Origin: JAQVEB01 sp028698105
Lineage (GTDB): Bacteria > Bacteroidota > Bacteroidia > Bacteroidales > Dysgonomonadaceae
NCBI GenBank assembly: GCA_964293155.1
Contig: CAXYYA010000068.1
Span: forward strand, 1-10,467
Direction: 5' to 3'
Length of the DNA: 10,467 nt
In this document: piece after piece, positions 1-6,948 of the stretch
Layout: every line of letters begins with the position of its first letter
How positions within the stretch are numbered: position 1 is the first letter of the stretch
The notes under the pieces: generated by a model
What the model was told of the DNA's origin: nothing
What the model saw: the letters and a program-made list of their open reading frames with translations, nothing else
Databases searched by the model: none
Made by a program: the position numbers and the translations under genes

Positions 1-2381
1 CCGGCCCAACCGAAAACGATCCGCTCCCATACGCAACCATTTCCGTGTCTAATGAAACTTCGCCGCAAGTTGCTTTCAAGAAACTGGCGACAGACGAAAA
101 AGGGAATTTCACCGTAGCCCTTCCCGCAGGAAAATACTTTTTTTCGTTTAATTATGTCGGGATGAACGTGTTAAATAAAGATGTAGATGTCTCGGCAGAT
201 AAATCGCCGATGGATTTAGGTAAAATTCTGATGACCGAAAGTTCCACTCAGTTGGGCGAGGTGAGCGTAGTAGCGCAAAAACCGTTGGTGAAAGTAGAAA
301 TTGACAAACTGACCTACAGCGCCAAGGACGATCCCGAAGCGCGTACCTCCAGCGTCCTTGATCTGTTGCGAAAAGTACCGATGGTAACGGTGGACGGCGA
401 TGAGAACATTCAATTGAAAGGATCATCGAACTATAAAATTTATCTGAACGGAAAACCGTCCACTATGATATCGAGCAACCCGTCGCAAGTGTTAAAAAGT
501 ATGCCCGCGAACAGCATCAAGGATATCGAAGTGATCACCGATCCAGGCGCCAAATACGATGCCGAAGGCGTGGGTGGCATCATCAACATTATTACCGATA
601 AAAAAGTGGACGAAGGCTATAACGGCTCCATCGGCGCCGGCGCCGGCACTCGCGGCGATTACAACGCCAACATGTACCTCACGGTTAAACACGGCAAATG
701 GGGTTTCACCGGAAACGGAAGTTACTATGTCTATAATATGCCGGGAAGTGAATACAATTTCCACCGGAGGGACTTTTCGCGAACGCCCGAAACAATCCTT
801 GATCAGCTCGGGACAAGCAAAAACTCCGGCATGGGGAATTTTATCAGCGGTTTGGTGAGCTACGAACTGGACACGCTCAATTTGTTCAGCGTTTCCGTAA
901 ACGGCTACACGGGTAAAGGCAAAAATACCGGAATTACCGATGTGGCTTCTACCGGCGGTTACGATTATACATACAAAAGAACAACGGGGAATACGCGAAA
1001 TTATGGTTCACGAGAGTTGTCGGCGGATTATCAACGTTCGTTTTCCAAAAAAGGGAAACTGCTGACCATGTCATACAAATACAGTTACGATCCCAACGGC
1101 AGCGAGGGCAGTACCGTTATAACGGATACCACCGGCGTGCCGTTGCTTCGACCGGAGGATTATAAACTGAAGAACGTAAACGATGCCAATGGTAAAGAGC
1201 ACACAGCACAGGTGGATTATGTGGACCCGATCACCAAGAACCATACCGTGGAAGCAGGGTTGAAGTATATCTTCAGGGATAACTCGAGTTTCACCGATAA
1301 CCAGTATTGGGATTTCGCCGCATCGCAATGGAAAGAAGATATTGCGCGCAAGAACGATCTGGTGCATAATCAATACATTGCTTCGGCTTATGGAAGTTAC
1401 GGTTACAAAACCGATAAATTCGGCTTGAAAGCCGGTTTGCGCGCCGAACAAACCCAGCAGAACATCAACTTTATCAGCCAAAACGATTCTTTGGTGAAAA
1501 CCAAGTTTTTCGATATGGTTCCCTCACTCACACTTTCGTACCAACTGAGCATGACCAAAACATTGCGTCTGGGCTACAACATGCGCGTTTACCGGCCGGG
1601 TATCTGGTACCTGAATCCGTATGTAAACAACACAGATCCATTGAATGTCAGCTACGGAAATCCCAATCTGGATGCCGAAAAGAATCACAATATATCGTTA
1701 AACTACGGTTCGTTCTCGCAGAAATTCAACCTGAACGCCAGCCTGAACTATTCGCTCACCAACAACGCCATCACATCGTATCAGTTTATGAAAGACGGTG
1801 TGAATCACAGCACGTACGATAACATCGGGAAAAGTCAGAGCATCGGTTTAAACGGTTATGTCAACTGGAGGCCGATAACTGCGTTGAATATTTACATGAA
1901 CACGAACGTAGATTATATTGATATCCGCAGCAGCAAAGACCCGACGCTTAAAAACAACGGTTTCTCGTTCAGAGCTTTCAGCGGTGTTACATATACTTTG
2001 CCAAAAGATCTCAGACTGAGTTTCAATGCCGGATATTTCGGGAACCGTGTTGAGTTGCAAACCAACAGCTCGGCTTTCTATTTCACCTCATTCGGCGTAA
2101 CCAAAAGTTTCTTCGAAAAGAAACTGGACATATCATTGCGCGGAAACAGTCCGTTCTCGAAATACAGGGAGTTTAAATCCACTACCACGGGTGCCAACTT
2201 CGAACAAAACAGCGTCTTTAAATTCCCGATGCGCTCGTTGAATCTTTCCGTTTCGTATCGCTTCGGAGATTTAAAATCTTCTGTGAAGCGTGTTCAGAGA
2301 GGGATCAACAACGACGATGTGAAGTCGGGCGGGGGAGACCAAAATACCGGCGGAGCCGGAGGCGTAACAACCGGAAGTTAA
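1..2381 (+). CDS. Outer-membrane beta-barrel protein, TonB-receptor-like, 5'-truncated by the window edge
   Basis: The reading frame is open to the left edge (first full codon at base 3). A GTG at 45 is only an internal valine: the residues before it (PLPYATISV) already belong to a carboxypeptidase-regulatory-like domain that continues to about base 170 (DEKGNFTVALPAGKYFF). A plug-like domain follows at about 290-600, with a VLDLLRKVPMV segment, an NGKPS turn and GVGGIINIIT. The rest is a long barrel with alternating aromatic strands, ending near YRFGDL, then a Gly/Asn/Thr-rich tail. This order matches the Bacteroidota outer-membrane beta-barrel family that resembles TonB-dependent receptors. 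It would sit in the outer membrane and take up or bind an unknown ligand. No SusD-like partner follows, so I do not infer glycan uptake. The family call is firm; the substrate is unknown. Confidence 0.88.
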   Translation, partial: GPTENDPLPYATISVSNETSPQVAFKKLATDEKGNFTVALPAGKYFFSFNYVGMNVLNKDVDVSADKSPMDLGKILMTESSTQLGEVSVVAQKPLVKVEIDKLTYSAKDDPEARTSSVLDLLRKVPMVTVDGDENIQLKGSSNYKIYLNGKPSTMISSNPSQVLKSMPANSIKDIEVITDPGAKYDAEGVGGIINIITDKKVDEGYNGSIGAGAGTRGDYNANMYLTVKHGKWGFTGNGSYYVYNMPGSEYNFHRRDFSRTPETILDQLGTSKNSGMGNFISGLVSYELDTLNLFSVSVNGYTGKGKNTGITDVASTGGYDYTYKRTTGNTRNYGSRELSADYQRSFSKKGKLLTMSYKYSYDPNGSEGSTVITDTTGVPLLRPEDYKLKNVNDANGKEHTAQVDYVDPITKNHTVEAGLKYIFRDNSSFTDNQYWDFAASQWKEDIARKNDLVHNQYIASAYGSYGYKTDKFGLKAGLRAEQTQQNINFISQNDSLVKTKFFDMVPSLTLSYQLSMTKTLRLGYNMRVYRPGIWYLNPYVNNTDPLNVSYGNPNLDAEKNHNISLNYGSFSQKFNLNASLNYSLTNNAITSYQFMKDGVNHSTYDNIGKSQSIGLNGYVNWRPITALNIYMNTNVDYIDIRSSKDPTLKNNGFSFRAFSGVTYTLPKDLRLSFNAGYFGNRVELQTNSSAFYFTSFGVTKSFFEKKLDISLRGNSPFSKYREFKSTTTGANFEQNSVFKFPMRSLNLSVSYRFGDLKSSVKRVQRGINNDDVKSGGGDQNTGGAGGVTTGS

Positions 2382-2406
2382 GCAGAGCACGTAACGTTAT
2401 TGAAAG

Positions 2407-2454
2407 AAAAATCGTATCTTTGAAGCCGGATAACTTCAGGGATACGATTTTTTT
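2407..2454 (+). terminator. Intrinsic terminator after the barrel gene
   Basis: A 12-nt arm at 2407-2418 (AAAAATCGTATC) is the exact reverse complement of 2441-2452 (GATACGATTTTT). Inside it a second 5-bp stem (TGAAG 2421-2425 with CTTCA 2434-2438) closes an 8-nt loop. The hairpin runs into seven T at 2448-2454. It starts 25 nt after the stop codon at 2381. The A run on the left and T run on the right mean it could work in both directions. Confidence 0.85.
2415..2422 (+). promoter_or_regulatory. Candidate -7 promoter element for trmD, inside the terminator
   Basis: TATCTTTG matches the Bacteroidota -7 consensus TAnnTTTG. No TTTG lies at the usual distance upstream (2390-2395 reads CGTAAC), so the -33 half is weak. 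A start about 5-7 nt downstream would fall in the hairpin loop at about 2427-2430. A trmD transcript would then lack the left terminator arm and could not form the hairpin. Confidence 0.45.
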
Positions 2455-2490
2455 ATGTCGTATATTAAACACCGTAATTAACAGATTATC

Positions 2491-3168
2491 ATGCGTATAG
2501 ATATTCTTACCGTTTTGCCCGAAATGATTGATGGCGCGTTGAATACTTCCATTCTGAAACGCGCTCAGGACAAAGGGCTGGTTGAGTTTGGGCTGCACAA
2601 CCTGCGCGATTATTCCACCGATAAACGGCATCGTCGCGTGGACGATTACCCCTTTGGCGGCGAAGCCGGCATGGTGATGCAGATTGAACCCATAGACCGG
2701 TGCATTGCCGCGCTGAAAGCGCAACGCGATTACGATGAAGTGATCTTCACCACGCCCGATGGTGAGCAGTTCACCCAAAAAACGGCCAACGAGCTTTCGC
2801 TCCTGAAAAACATCATCATTCTTTGCGGGCATTATAAAGGTGTGGATTATCGTGTGCGCGAGCACCTGATCACGCGCGAAATATCCATCGGCGATTTTGT
2901 GCTCACCGGAGGTGAGTTGGCGGCAGCCATGATCGCTGATGCGGTTGTACGCGTGATTCCCGGAGCTATCGGCGACGAACAGTCGGCGCTTTCCGATTCG
3001 TTTCAGGACGGATTGCTGGCTCCGCCCGTTTACACCCGTCCGGCCGAATACAACGGCTGGCGCGTACCCGATGTGCTCCTTTCCGGCCACGAACGAAAGA
3101 TCGCCGAATGGCGGCTGGAGCAGGCGCATGAAAGAACCAAACGCTTGCGGCCGGATTTGTTGAAATAA
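2491..3168 (+). CDS. trmD: tRNA (guanine-N1-)-methyltransferase TrmD
   Basis: TrmD methylates G37 next to the anticodon in a subset of tRNAs, using S-adenosylmethionine, which prevents +1 frameshifting. The 225-residue protein starts MRIDILTVLPEM, as is typical. It carries the SPOUT trefoil-knot signatures: CGHYKGVDYRV from residue 112, then ISIGDFVLTGGEL at 131-143. The substrate-side motif SDSFQDGLLAPPVYTRP and the C-terminal helix (RLEQAHERTKRLRPDLL) are also present. It is shorter than the roughly 255-residue E. coli enzyme, mainly at the C-terminus, but no core motif is missing. The usual rpsP-rimM-trmD-rplS cluster of Proteobacteria is absent: the flanking genes are unrelated, so it is probably transcribed alone. 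The ATG at 2491 is the natural start. No convincing terminator follows. Confidence 0.97.
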   Translation: MRIDILTVLPEMIDGALNTSILKRAQDKGLVEFGLHNLRDYSTDKRHRRVDDYPFGGEAGMVMQIEPIDRCIAALKAQRDYDEVIFTTPDGEQFTQKTANELSLLKNIIILCGHYKGVDYRVREHLITREISIGDFVLTGGELAAAMIADAVVRVIPGAIGDEQSALSDSFQDGLLAPPVYTRPAEYNGWRVPDVLLSGHERKIAEWRLEQAHERTKRLRPDLLK

Positions 3169-3313
3169 TTTCGTTACCATAATGTGATGCGGAATTTGTA
3201 GTTGTGCGCAAAAAGTGAATAGAAAGAGCTACTTAATGCAACTCTTTTCCGATTTTTTCCGACTATTGTATAGGAATTTCGTGAAACGAAACAAAATAAA
3301 ATTAATTCATGTT

Positions 3314-3850
3314 ATGAAGTCAATTATCATTATAAGTTTTATTATTTTCGGACGCGTTTCATTTGGAGCTCAAGCCCAAACATACCAGATCAACAAACAA
3401 AACTACAATCATGTAATGTACACCCGGATGCCGGGAGATCCTTATAATCCTGCGCTTATGGGAATTGCTTCTACCATATCAGGTTTGGGACAAATTCTGA
3501 GCGGCGAAACAAAGAGAGGACTCGCTTTCATGGGTGGTACTTATGCGGCTTACGGACTTGGGATTTTGGCGTTGAACAGCAGCTACACTCAGTCAGGTGA
3601 ATTGGAAGAAATTCTCTCTGATGTATATGTGCGATTTTTGGGCGCAGGTTTGATAGCAGGTGCGGTTATTTTGAATGTCTGGTCAATTTTCGATGCGGTG
3701 AAGGTAGCAAAAGTAAACAATATGTATTTCCAGGACATGCGCGGCAATTTACGCTCTGTAAAAGTTGAATTAAATCCTTTTTTAAGCAATAACAATTATT
3801 TGGGGCAAACCAATACATCTGCCGGGTTCACGCTCAAAATAACCTTTTAA
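3314..3850 (+). CDS. Small secreted or membrane protein, Bacteroidales-type family, function unknown
   Basis: This 178-residue protein starts at ATG 3314. The frame is open back to a GTG at 3215, but the ATG begins a clear signal peptide (MKSIIIISFIIFGRVSFGAQAQ) with likely cleavage near residue 20-22. The mature part has a PGDPYNP motif, a GLGQILSGETKRGLAFMGG segment, and two hydrophobic stretches: about residues 50-85, and a second one around GAGLIAGAVILNVWSIFDA. These lead into VAKVNNMYFQD and a polar, beta-type C-terminus ending in LKITF. The GLGQ-x-GE-x-RG and W-x-x-x-DAVKVAKVNNMY pattern is, from memory, shared by many Bacteroidales hypothetical proteins and recalls the DUF5683/TM2 small membrane proteins. 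The gene is visibly more AT-rich than trmD and tpl. No consensus promoter was found, and I assign no function. Confidence 0.8.
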   Translation: MKSIIIISFIIFGRVSFGAQAQTYQINKQNYNHVMYTRMPGDPYNPALMGIASTISGLGQILSGETKRGLAFMGGTYAAYGLGILALNSSYTQSGELEEILSDVYVRFLGAGLIAGAVILNVWSIFDAVKVAKVNNMYFQDMRGNLRSVKVELNPFLSNNNYLGQTNTSAGFTLKITF

Positions 3851-3926
3851 TTTCTAAACCTATTCCCGGCACTACTTTCGCGTGAATTCCCTTGTTTGGA
3901 TAAAATAATTGCAAGAGGTTTTGTAC

Positions 3927-3951
3927 GATAGCGCTGTCAACTATCATTTTT
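3927..3951 (+). terminator. Weak hairpin with T run, possible terminator
   Basis: GATAG (3927-3931) pairs with CTATC (3941-3945) across a 9-nt loop, followed by A and five T. The stem is only 5 bp and A/T-rich. It is in the right place to end the upstream small gene but could be chance. Confidence 0.25.
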
Positions 3952-3957
3952 CTAAAA

Positions 3958-3982
3958 TTTTATCGAAATCTATTTGATAAAA
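3958..3982. promoter_or_regulatory. Near-perfect palindrome over the tpl -33 box, possible operator
   Basis: TTTTATC + AAAT (3958-3964, 3966-3969) is the reverse complement of ATTT + GATAAAA (3972-3982), with one extra G at 3965 and a 2-nt centre. The right arm contains the TTTG -33 box at 3973-3976, so a protein bound here would compete with RNA polymerase. It is A/T-rich, so chance is a real alternative. Confidence 0.3.
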
Positions 3983-4003
3983 ACCTTTTTTGCTTTACAT
4001 TTG
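3973..4003 (+). promoter_or_regulatory. tpl promoter, Bacteroidota consensus
   Basis: TTTG at 3973-3976 and TACATTTG at 3996-4003 are separated by exactly 19 nt, matching the Bacteroidota -33/-7 pattern. Transcription would start near 4008-4010, leaving an A-rich leader of about 30 nt before the ATG at 4038. Confidence 0.8.
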
Positions 4004-4037
4004 TAAAACAAAATCTAACCAAATTTAAAATACTCTT

Positions 4038-5417
4038 ATGAATTTAAACGATTATCCTGCGGAACCTTTCCGCATTAAAGCCGTTGAAACGGTAAAGATG
4101 AATACACGCGAAGACCGCGAACGAGTGATCAAAGAAGCCGGCTACAACACATTCCTTATCAATTCGGAAGATGTTTATATCGATTTGTTAACCGATAGCG
4201 GTACAAACGCCATGAGCGATAAGCAGTGGGCCGGCATGATGATAGGCGATGAGGCGTATGCCGGAAGCAAAAACTTCTACCACCTGGATGCTACGGTAAA
4301 AGAACTTTTCGGCTTCAAACACATGGTTCCCACGCATCAGGGACGCGGAGCGGAGAATTTGCTTTCGCAAATAAAGATCAAACCCGGGCAATACGTTCCC
4401 GGCAACATGTATTTCACTACCACCCGTTACCATCAGGAACGCAACGGCGGCATTTTCGTGGATATCATTCGCGATGAAGCGCACGATGCCGGCCTCGACA
4501 TTCCGTTTAAAGGCGATATTGACCTTAACAAACTTCAACGTCTCATAGACGAGCAGGGAGCAGAAAATATTGCCTACGTTTGCCTGGCTGTTACCGTGAA
4601 CCTTGCGGGCGGACAACCCGTTTCGATGAAAAACATGCGCGCCGTGCGCGACCTCACCAATAAATACGGCATCAGCGTATTTTACGACGCCACGCGTTGC
4701 GTGGAAATTGCGTATTACATCAAAGAACAGAAAGAAGGTTTTCCCGACAGACCCATCCAGGAGATCGTTCACGAAATGTTCAGTTATGCCGACGGATGCA
4801 CCATGAGCGGCAAGAAAGACTGCCTGGTAAACATCGGCGGATTCTTGTGTATGAACGATGAAGAGCTCTTCGAGAGCGCAAAAGAGCTGGTGGTGGTGTA
4901 TGAAGGCATGCCGTCTTACGGCGGAATGGCCGGACGCGACATGGAAGCGATGGCCATCGGCTTGCGCGAGTCCATGCAGTTCGAGTATATTCAGCACCGC
5001 ATCCTTCAGGTGCGGTATTTGGGCGATAAACTGAAAGAAGCGGGCGTTCCCATCATCGAACCGGTTGGCGGCCATGCCGTATTTTTGGATGCGCGCCGTT
5101 TTTGCCCGCATTTAACGCAGGATCAGTTCCCTGCGCAGAGTTTGGCGGCCAATTTGTACGTAGAATCGGGCGTGAGAAGCATGGAGCGCGGTATCGTTTC
5201 TGCCGGACGCGATAAAAATACGGGTGAAAACCATCGTCCCAAGCTGGAAACCGTCCGGTTGACCATTCCGCGCCGGGTTTACACGTACAAGCACATGGAT
5301 GTGGTAGCCGATGCCGTTATCAAATTGTATCATCACAAAGAACAGATAAAAGGGCTTCGATTTGTGTACGAGCCGAAACAATTGCGTTTCTTCACGGCAC
5401 GTTTCGAAGAGATTTAA
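4038..5417 (+). CDS. tpl: Tyrosine phenol-lyase (beta-tyrosinase)
   Basis: This cytosolic PLP enzyme splits L-tyrosine reversibly into phenol, pyruvate and ammonium, giving carbon and nitrogen from tyrosine. The 459-residue protein follows the Citrobacter freundii enzyme (456 residues, as I recall it) almost without gaps, with an offset of +3. PLP-site residues are present: Tyr74, Asp217 and Arg220 in FYDATR, and Lys260, the second lysine of SGKK, which forms the Schiff base. Arg384 (in SMERG) would bind the substrate carboxylate. Two residues separate this enzyme from the related tryptophanase: Thr127 in YFTTTR, where tryptophanase has Asp, and Phe451 in LRFFTARF, where tryptophanase has His. 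Both are of the phenol-lyase type. The gene has its own promoter and terminator and no adjacent transporter, so it is probably monocistronic. Confidence 0.95.
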   Translation: MNLNDYPAEPFRIKAVETVKMNTREDRERVIKEAGYNTFLINSEDVYIDLLTDSGTNAMSDKQWAGMMIGDEAYAGSKNFYHLDATVKELFGFKHMVPTHQGRGAENLLSQIKIKPGQYVPGNMYFTTTRYHQERNGGIFVDIIRDEAHDAGLDIPFKGDIDLNKLQRLIDEQGAENIAYVCLAVTVNLAGGQPVSMKNMRAVRDLTNKYGISVFYDATRCVEIAYYIKEQKEGFPDRPIQEIVHEMFSYADGCTMSGKKDCLVNIGGFLCMNDEELFESAKELVVVYEGMPSYGGMAGRDMEAMAIGLRESMQFEYIQHRILQVRYLGDKLKEAGVPIIEPVGGHAVFLDARRFCPHLTQDQFPAQSLAANLYVESGVRSMERGIVSAGRDKNTGENHRPKLETVRLTIPRRVYTYKHMDVVADAVIKLYHHKEQIKGLRFVYEPKQLRFFTARFEEI

Positions 5418-5436
5418 AAGTAGAGTGTTTGAAGTG

Positions 5437-5475
5437 AAGAAGGCTGCTTTCGTTTACGCGGGGCAGTCTTCTTTT
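5437..5475 (+). terminator. Intrinsic terminator of tpl
   Basis: AAGAAGGCTGC (5437-5447) pairs with GCAGTCTTCTT (5463-5473) over 11 bp with one G-T wobble, around a 15-nt loop. It runs into TTTT, then ATTG. It begins 20 nt after the tpl stop codon. Confidence 0.8.
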
Positions 5476-5510
5476 ATTGTCTATGTGATCAGATTTCGAT
5501 AAACTTTCGT

Positions 5511-5518
5511 TACATTTG
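5511..5518 (+). promoter_or_regulatory. -7 promoter element of glyA
   Basis: TACATTTG matches TAnnTTTG and is identical to the tpl -7 box. No clear TTTG lies 19-21 nt upstream (a TGTG at 5484-5487 is 23 nt away). The expected start near 5523 leaves a leader of about 29 nt before ATG 5552. This also rules out the in-frame TTG at 5516, which lies in the promoter itself. Confidence 0.65.
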
Positions 5519-5551
5519 TATCGGGAAACTAACGATTTAATTTTAACATAC

Positions 5552-6832
5552 ATGAAAAGAGATTCTCAGATTTTCGACATCATCGAAAAAGAAAAACAGC
5601 GTCAGTTGAAAGGCATTGAGCTGATCGCATCGGAAAATTTTGTCAGCGAACAAGTGCTCGAAGCCATGGGCTCGGTACTCACAAACAAATATGCCGAAGG
5701 CTACCCCGGCAAACGCTATTACGGCGGTTGCGAAGTGGTGGATTTGAGCGAACAGCTCGCTATTGACAGGTTAAAACAATTATTTAACGCTGAGTGGGCC
5801 AATGTGCAACCGCATTCGGGAGCGCAGGCCAATGCCGCCGTTTTTCTGGCTTGCCTGAAAGCCGGCGATAAATTCCTCGGGCTCAACCTCTCGCACGGCG
5901 GACACCTTTCGCACGGGTCGCCCGTGAATTTTTCGGGATTGATGTTTCACGCGTTGGAATACAACGTGAAAGAAGAAGACCAGCGTGTGGATTACGATCA
6001 ACTGGAATCGGTCGCCCGCGCCGAGCGTCCTAAACTCATCATTGCCGGTGCATCGGCTTATGCGCGGGAATGGGATTATGCCCGCATCCGCAAAGTGGCC
6101 GATGAGATCGAAGCCATTTTTATGGTAGATATGGCGCATCCGGCCGGGCTTATTGCTGCCGGATTATTGGAGAATCCGTTGAAATACGCGCACATCGTAA
6201 CATCAACCACCCACAAAACACTTCGGGGGCCGCGCGGCGGTATCATTCTCATGGGAAAAGATTTTGAAAATCCCTGGGGCGTTAAAACACCGAAAGGCGA
6301 GGTGAAAATGATGTCGGCTTTATTGGATTCCGCCGTTTTCCCCGGTATGCAAGGAGGGCCGTTGGAGCACGTAATTTCATCGAAAGCCGTGGCGTTTGGC
6401 GAAGCATTGGACGATTCGTTCAAAACCTATCAGAAGCAGGTGAAGAAAAATGCCGAGGTAATGGCGCAAGCGTTTATGGATAAAGGTTATAAGGTAGTAT
6501 CGGGAGGAACGGACAACCACATTGTTTTGGTGGATTTGCGCACCAAATTCCCCGATCTCACCGGTAAAGTTGCCGAAAAAGTGCTTGTTGAAGCCGATAT
6601 TACCACCAACAAGAACATGGTTCCGTTTGACAGCCGCAGCCCGTTCCAGACATCGGGACTGCGTTTCGGAACGCCGGCCATTACCACGCGCGGAGCGAAA
6701 GAACCGTTTATGCACGAAATTGTTGAAATGATAGACACGGTGCTTTCGGATGTTGAAAACGAAAAAACGATCGCTTCCGTTCGTGAAAAAGTGAACCGGA
6801 CGATGAAAGATTATCCGTTGTTTGCGTGGTAA
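5552..6832 (+). CDS. glyA: Serine hydroxymethyltransferase GlyA
   Basis: GlyA is a cytosolic PLP enzyme that converts serine and tetrahydrofolate to glycine and 5,10-methylene-tetrahydrofolate, the main source of one-carbon units. From ATG 5552 it is 426 residues long, normal for the family. Diagnostic segments appear in order: ELIASENF near the N-terminus, NKYAEGYPGKRYYGG, QPHSGAQANAAVF, the Asp-containing MVDMAHPAGLIAAG, THKTLRGPRGG with the PLP lysine at residue 222, and the substrate-binding TSGLRFGTPAITTRG near the C-terminus. The frame extends 12 codons further to a TTG at 5516, but that codon is inside the -7 box, so ATG 5552 is the start. Transcription should stop at the repeat-derived hairpin at 6862-6908. 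Confidence 0.98.
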   Translation: MKRDSQIFDIIEKEKQRQLKGIELIASENFVSEQVLEAMGSVLTNKYAEGYPGKRYYGGCEVVDLSEQLAIDRLKQLFNAEWANVQPHSGAQANAAVFLACLKAGDKFLGLNLSHGGHLSHGSPVNFSGLMFHALEYNVKEEDQRVDYDQLESVARAERPKLIIAGASAYAREWDYARIRKVADEIEAIFMVDMAHPAGLIAAGLLENPLKYAHIVTSTTHKTLRGPRGGIILMGKDFENPWGVKTPKGEVKMMSALLDSAVFPGMQGGPLEHVISSKAVAFGEALDDSFKTYQKQVKKNAEVMAQAFMDKGYKVVSGGTDNHIVLVDLRTKFPDLTGKVAEKVLVEADITTNKNMVPFDSRSPFQTSGLRFGTPAITTRGAKEPFMHEIVEMIDTVLSDVENEKTIASVREKVNRTMKDYPLFAW

Positions 6833-6835
6833 CTA

Positions 6836-6877
6836 GTTGCACAGAGTTACACGGTGAATAGCACAGAGAACACAGAG
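6836..6877 (+). repeat. Left inverted-repeat arm: array of CACAGAG-type heptamers
   Basis: This arm contains heptamers at 6840 (CACAGAG), 6850 (CACGGTG), 6862 (CACAGAG) and 6871 (CACAGAG), spaced 10, 12 and 9 bp, close to one helical turn. The last 16 nt (6862-6877) are the exact reverse complement of 7321-7336. Hand alignment of the whole arm against the reverse complement of 7321-7360 gives about 30 identities over 42 columns with a 2-nt gap. Confidence 0.85.
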
Positions 6878-6908
6878 GGAAATCTTTGTGTTCTTTGTGT
6901 TTTTTCTT
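6862..6908 (+). terminator. glyA terminator formed by the repeat
   Basis: CACAGAGAACACAGAG (6862-6877) pairs with CTTTGTGTTCTTTGTG (6884-6899) over 16 bp, with two G-T wobbles and a 6-nt loop, followed by six T, C and two T (6900-6908). It begins 30 nt after the glyA stop codon. Its right arm is made of two further heptamers, in reversed orientation and 9 bp apart. Confidence 0.85.
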
Positions 6909-6924
6909 AAAAATGATATATTTG
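6894..6924 (+). promoter_or_regulatory. Promoter of the GxxExxY gene, overlapping the terminator
   Basis: TTTG at 6894-6897 and TATATTTG at 6917-6924 are exactly 19 nt apart, the same geometry as the tpl promoter. The -33 box is in the right arm of the terminator hairpin. Transcription starting near 6929-6931 gives a leader of about 20 nt to ATG 6949 and excludes the in-frame upstream starts at 6886 and 6913. Confidence 0.75.
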
Positions 6925-6948
6925 TATTTTAATGAATGTTTTTCGAAA

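Noticed and set aside
2305..3180. Long open frame of 291 codons on the - strand over trmD
   Set aside because: It is antisense to a certain trmD. The translation has no recognisable domain and looks like codon shadow of a GC-balanced gene.
3215..3313. N-terminal extension of the small secreted protein from GTG 3215
   Set aside because: It would place 33 basic, non-conserved-looking residues before an otherwise complete signal peptide starting at ATG 3314.
3851..4037. Leader peptide or riboswitch controlling tpl
   Set aside because: The predicted leader is only about 30 nt, with no room for a TnaC-like peptide, and no structured RNA is recognisable upstream.
4188..5111. Open frame of 307 codons on the - strand over tpl
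   Set aside because: It lies wholly antisense to a gene with all catalytic residues intact, and its His/Val-rich composition is a typical shadow.
4038..5417. Tryptophanase (tnaA) as the identity of this gene
   Set aside because: Thr127 and Phe451 are phenol-lyase residues where tryptophanase has Asp and His, and the overall sequence follows tyrosine phenol-lyase.
5516..5551. TTG at 5516 as the glyA start, adding 12 residues
   Set aside because: The codon is inside the -7 promoter element, so it would not be transcribed. ATG 5552 gives the usual SHMT N-terminus.
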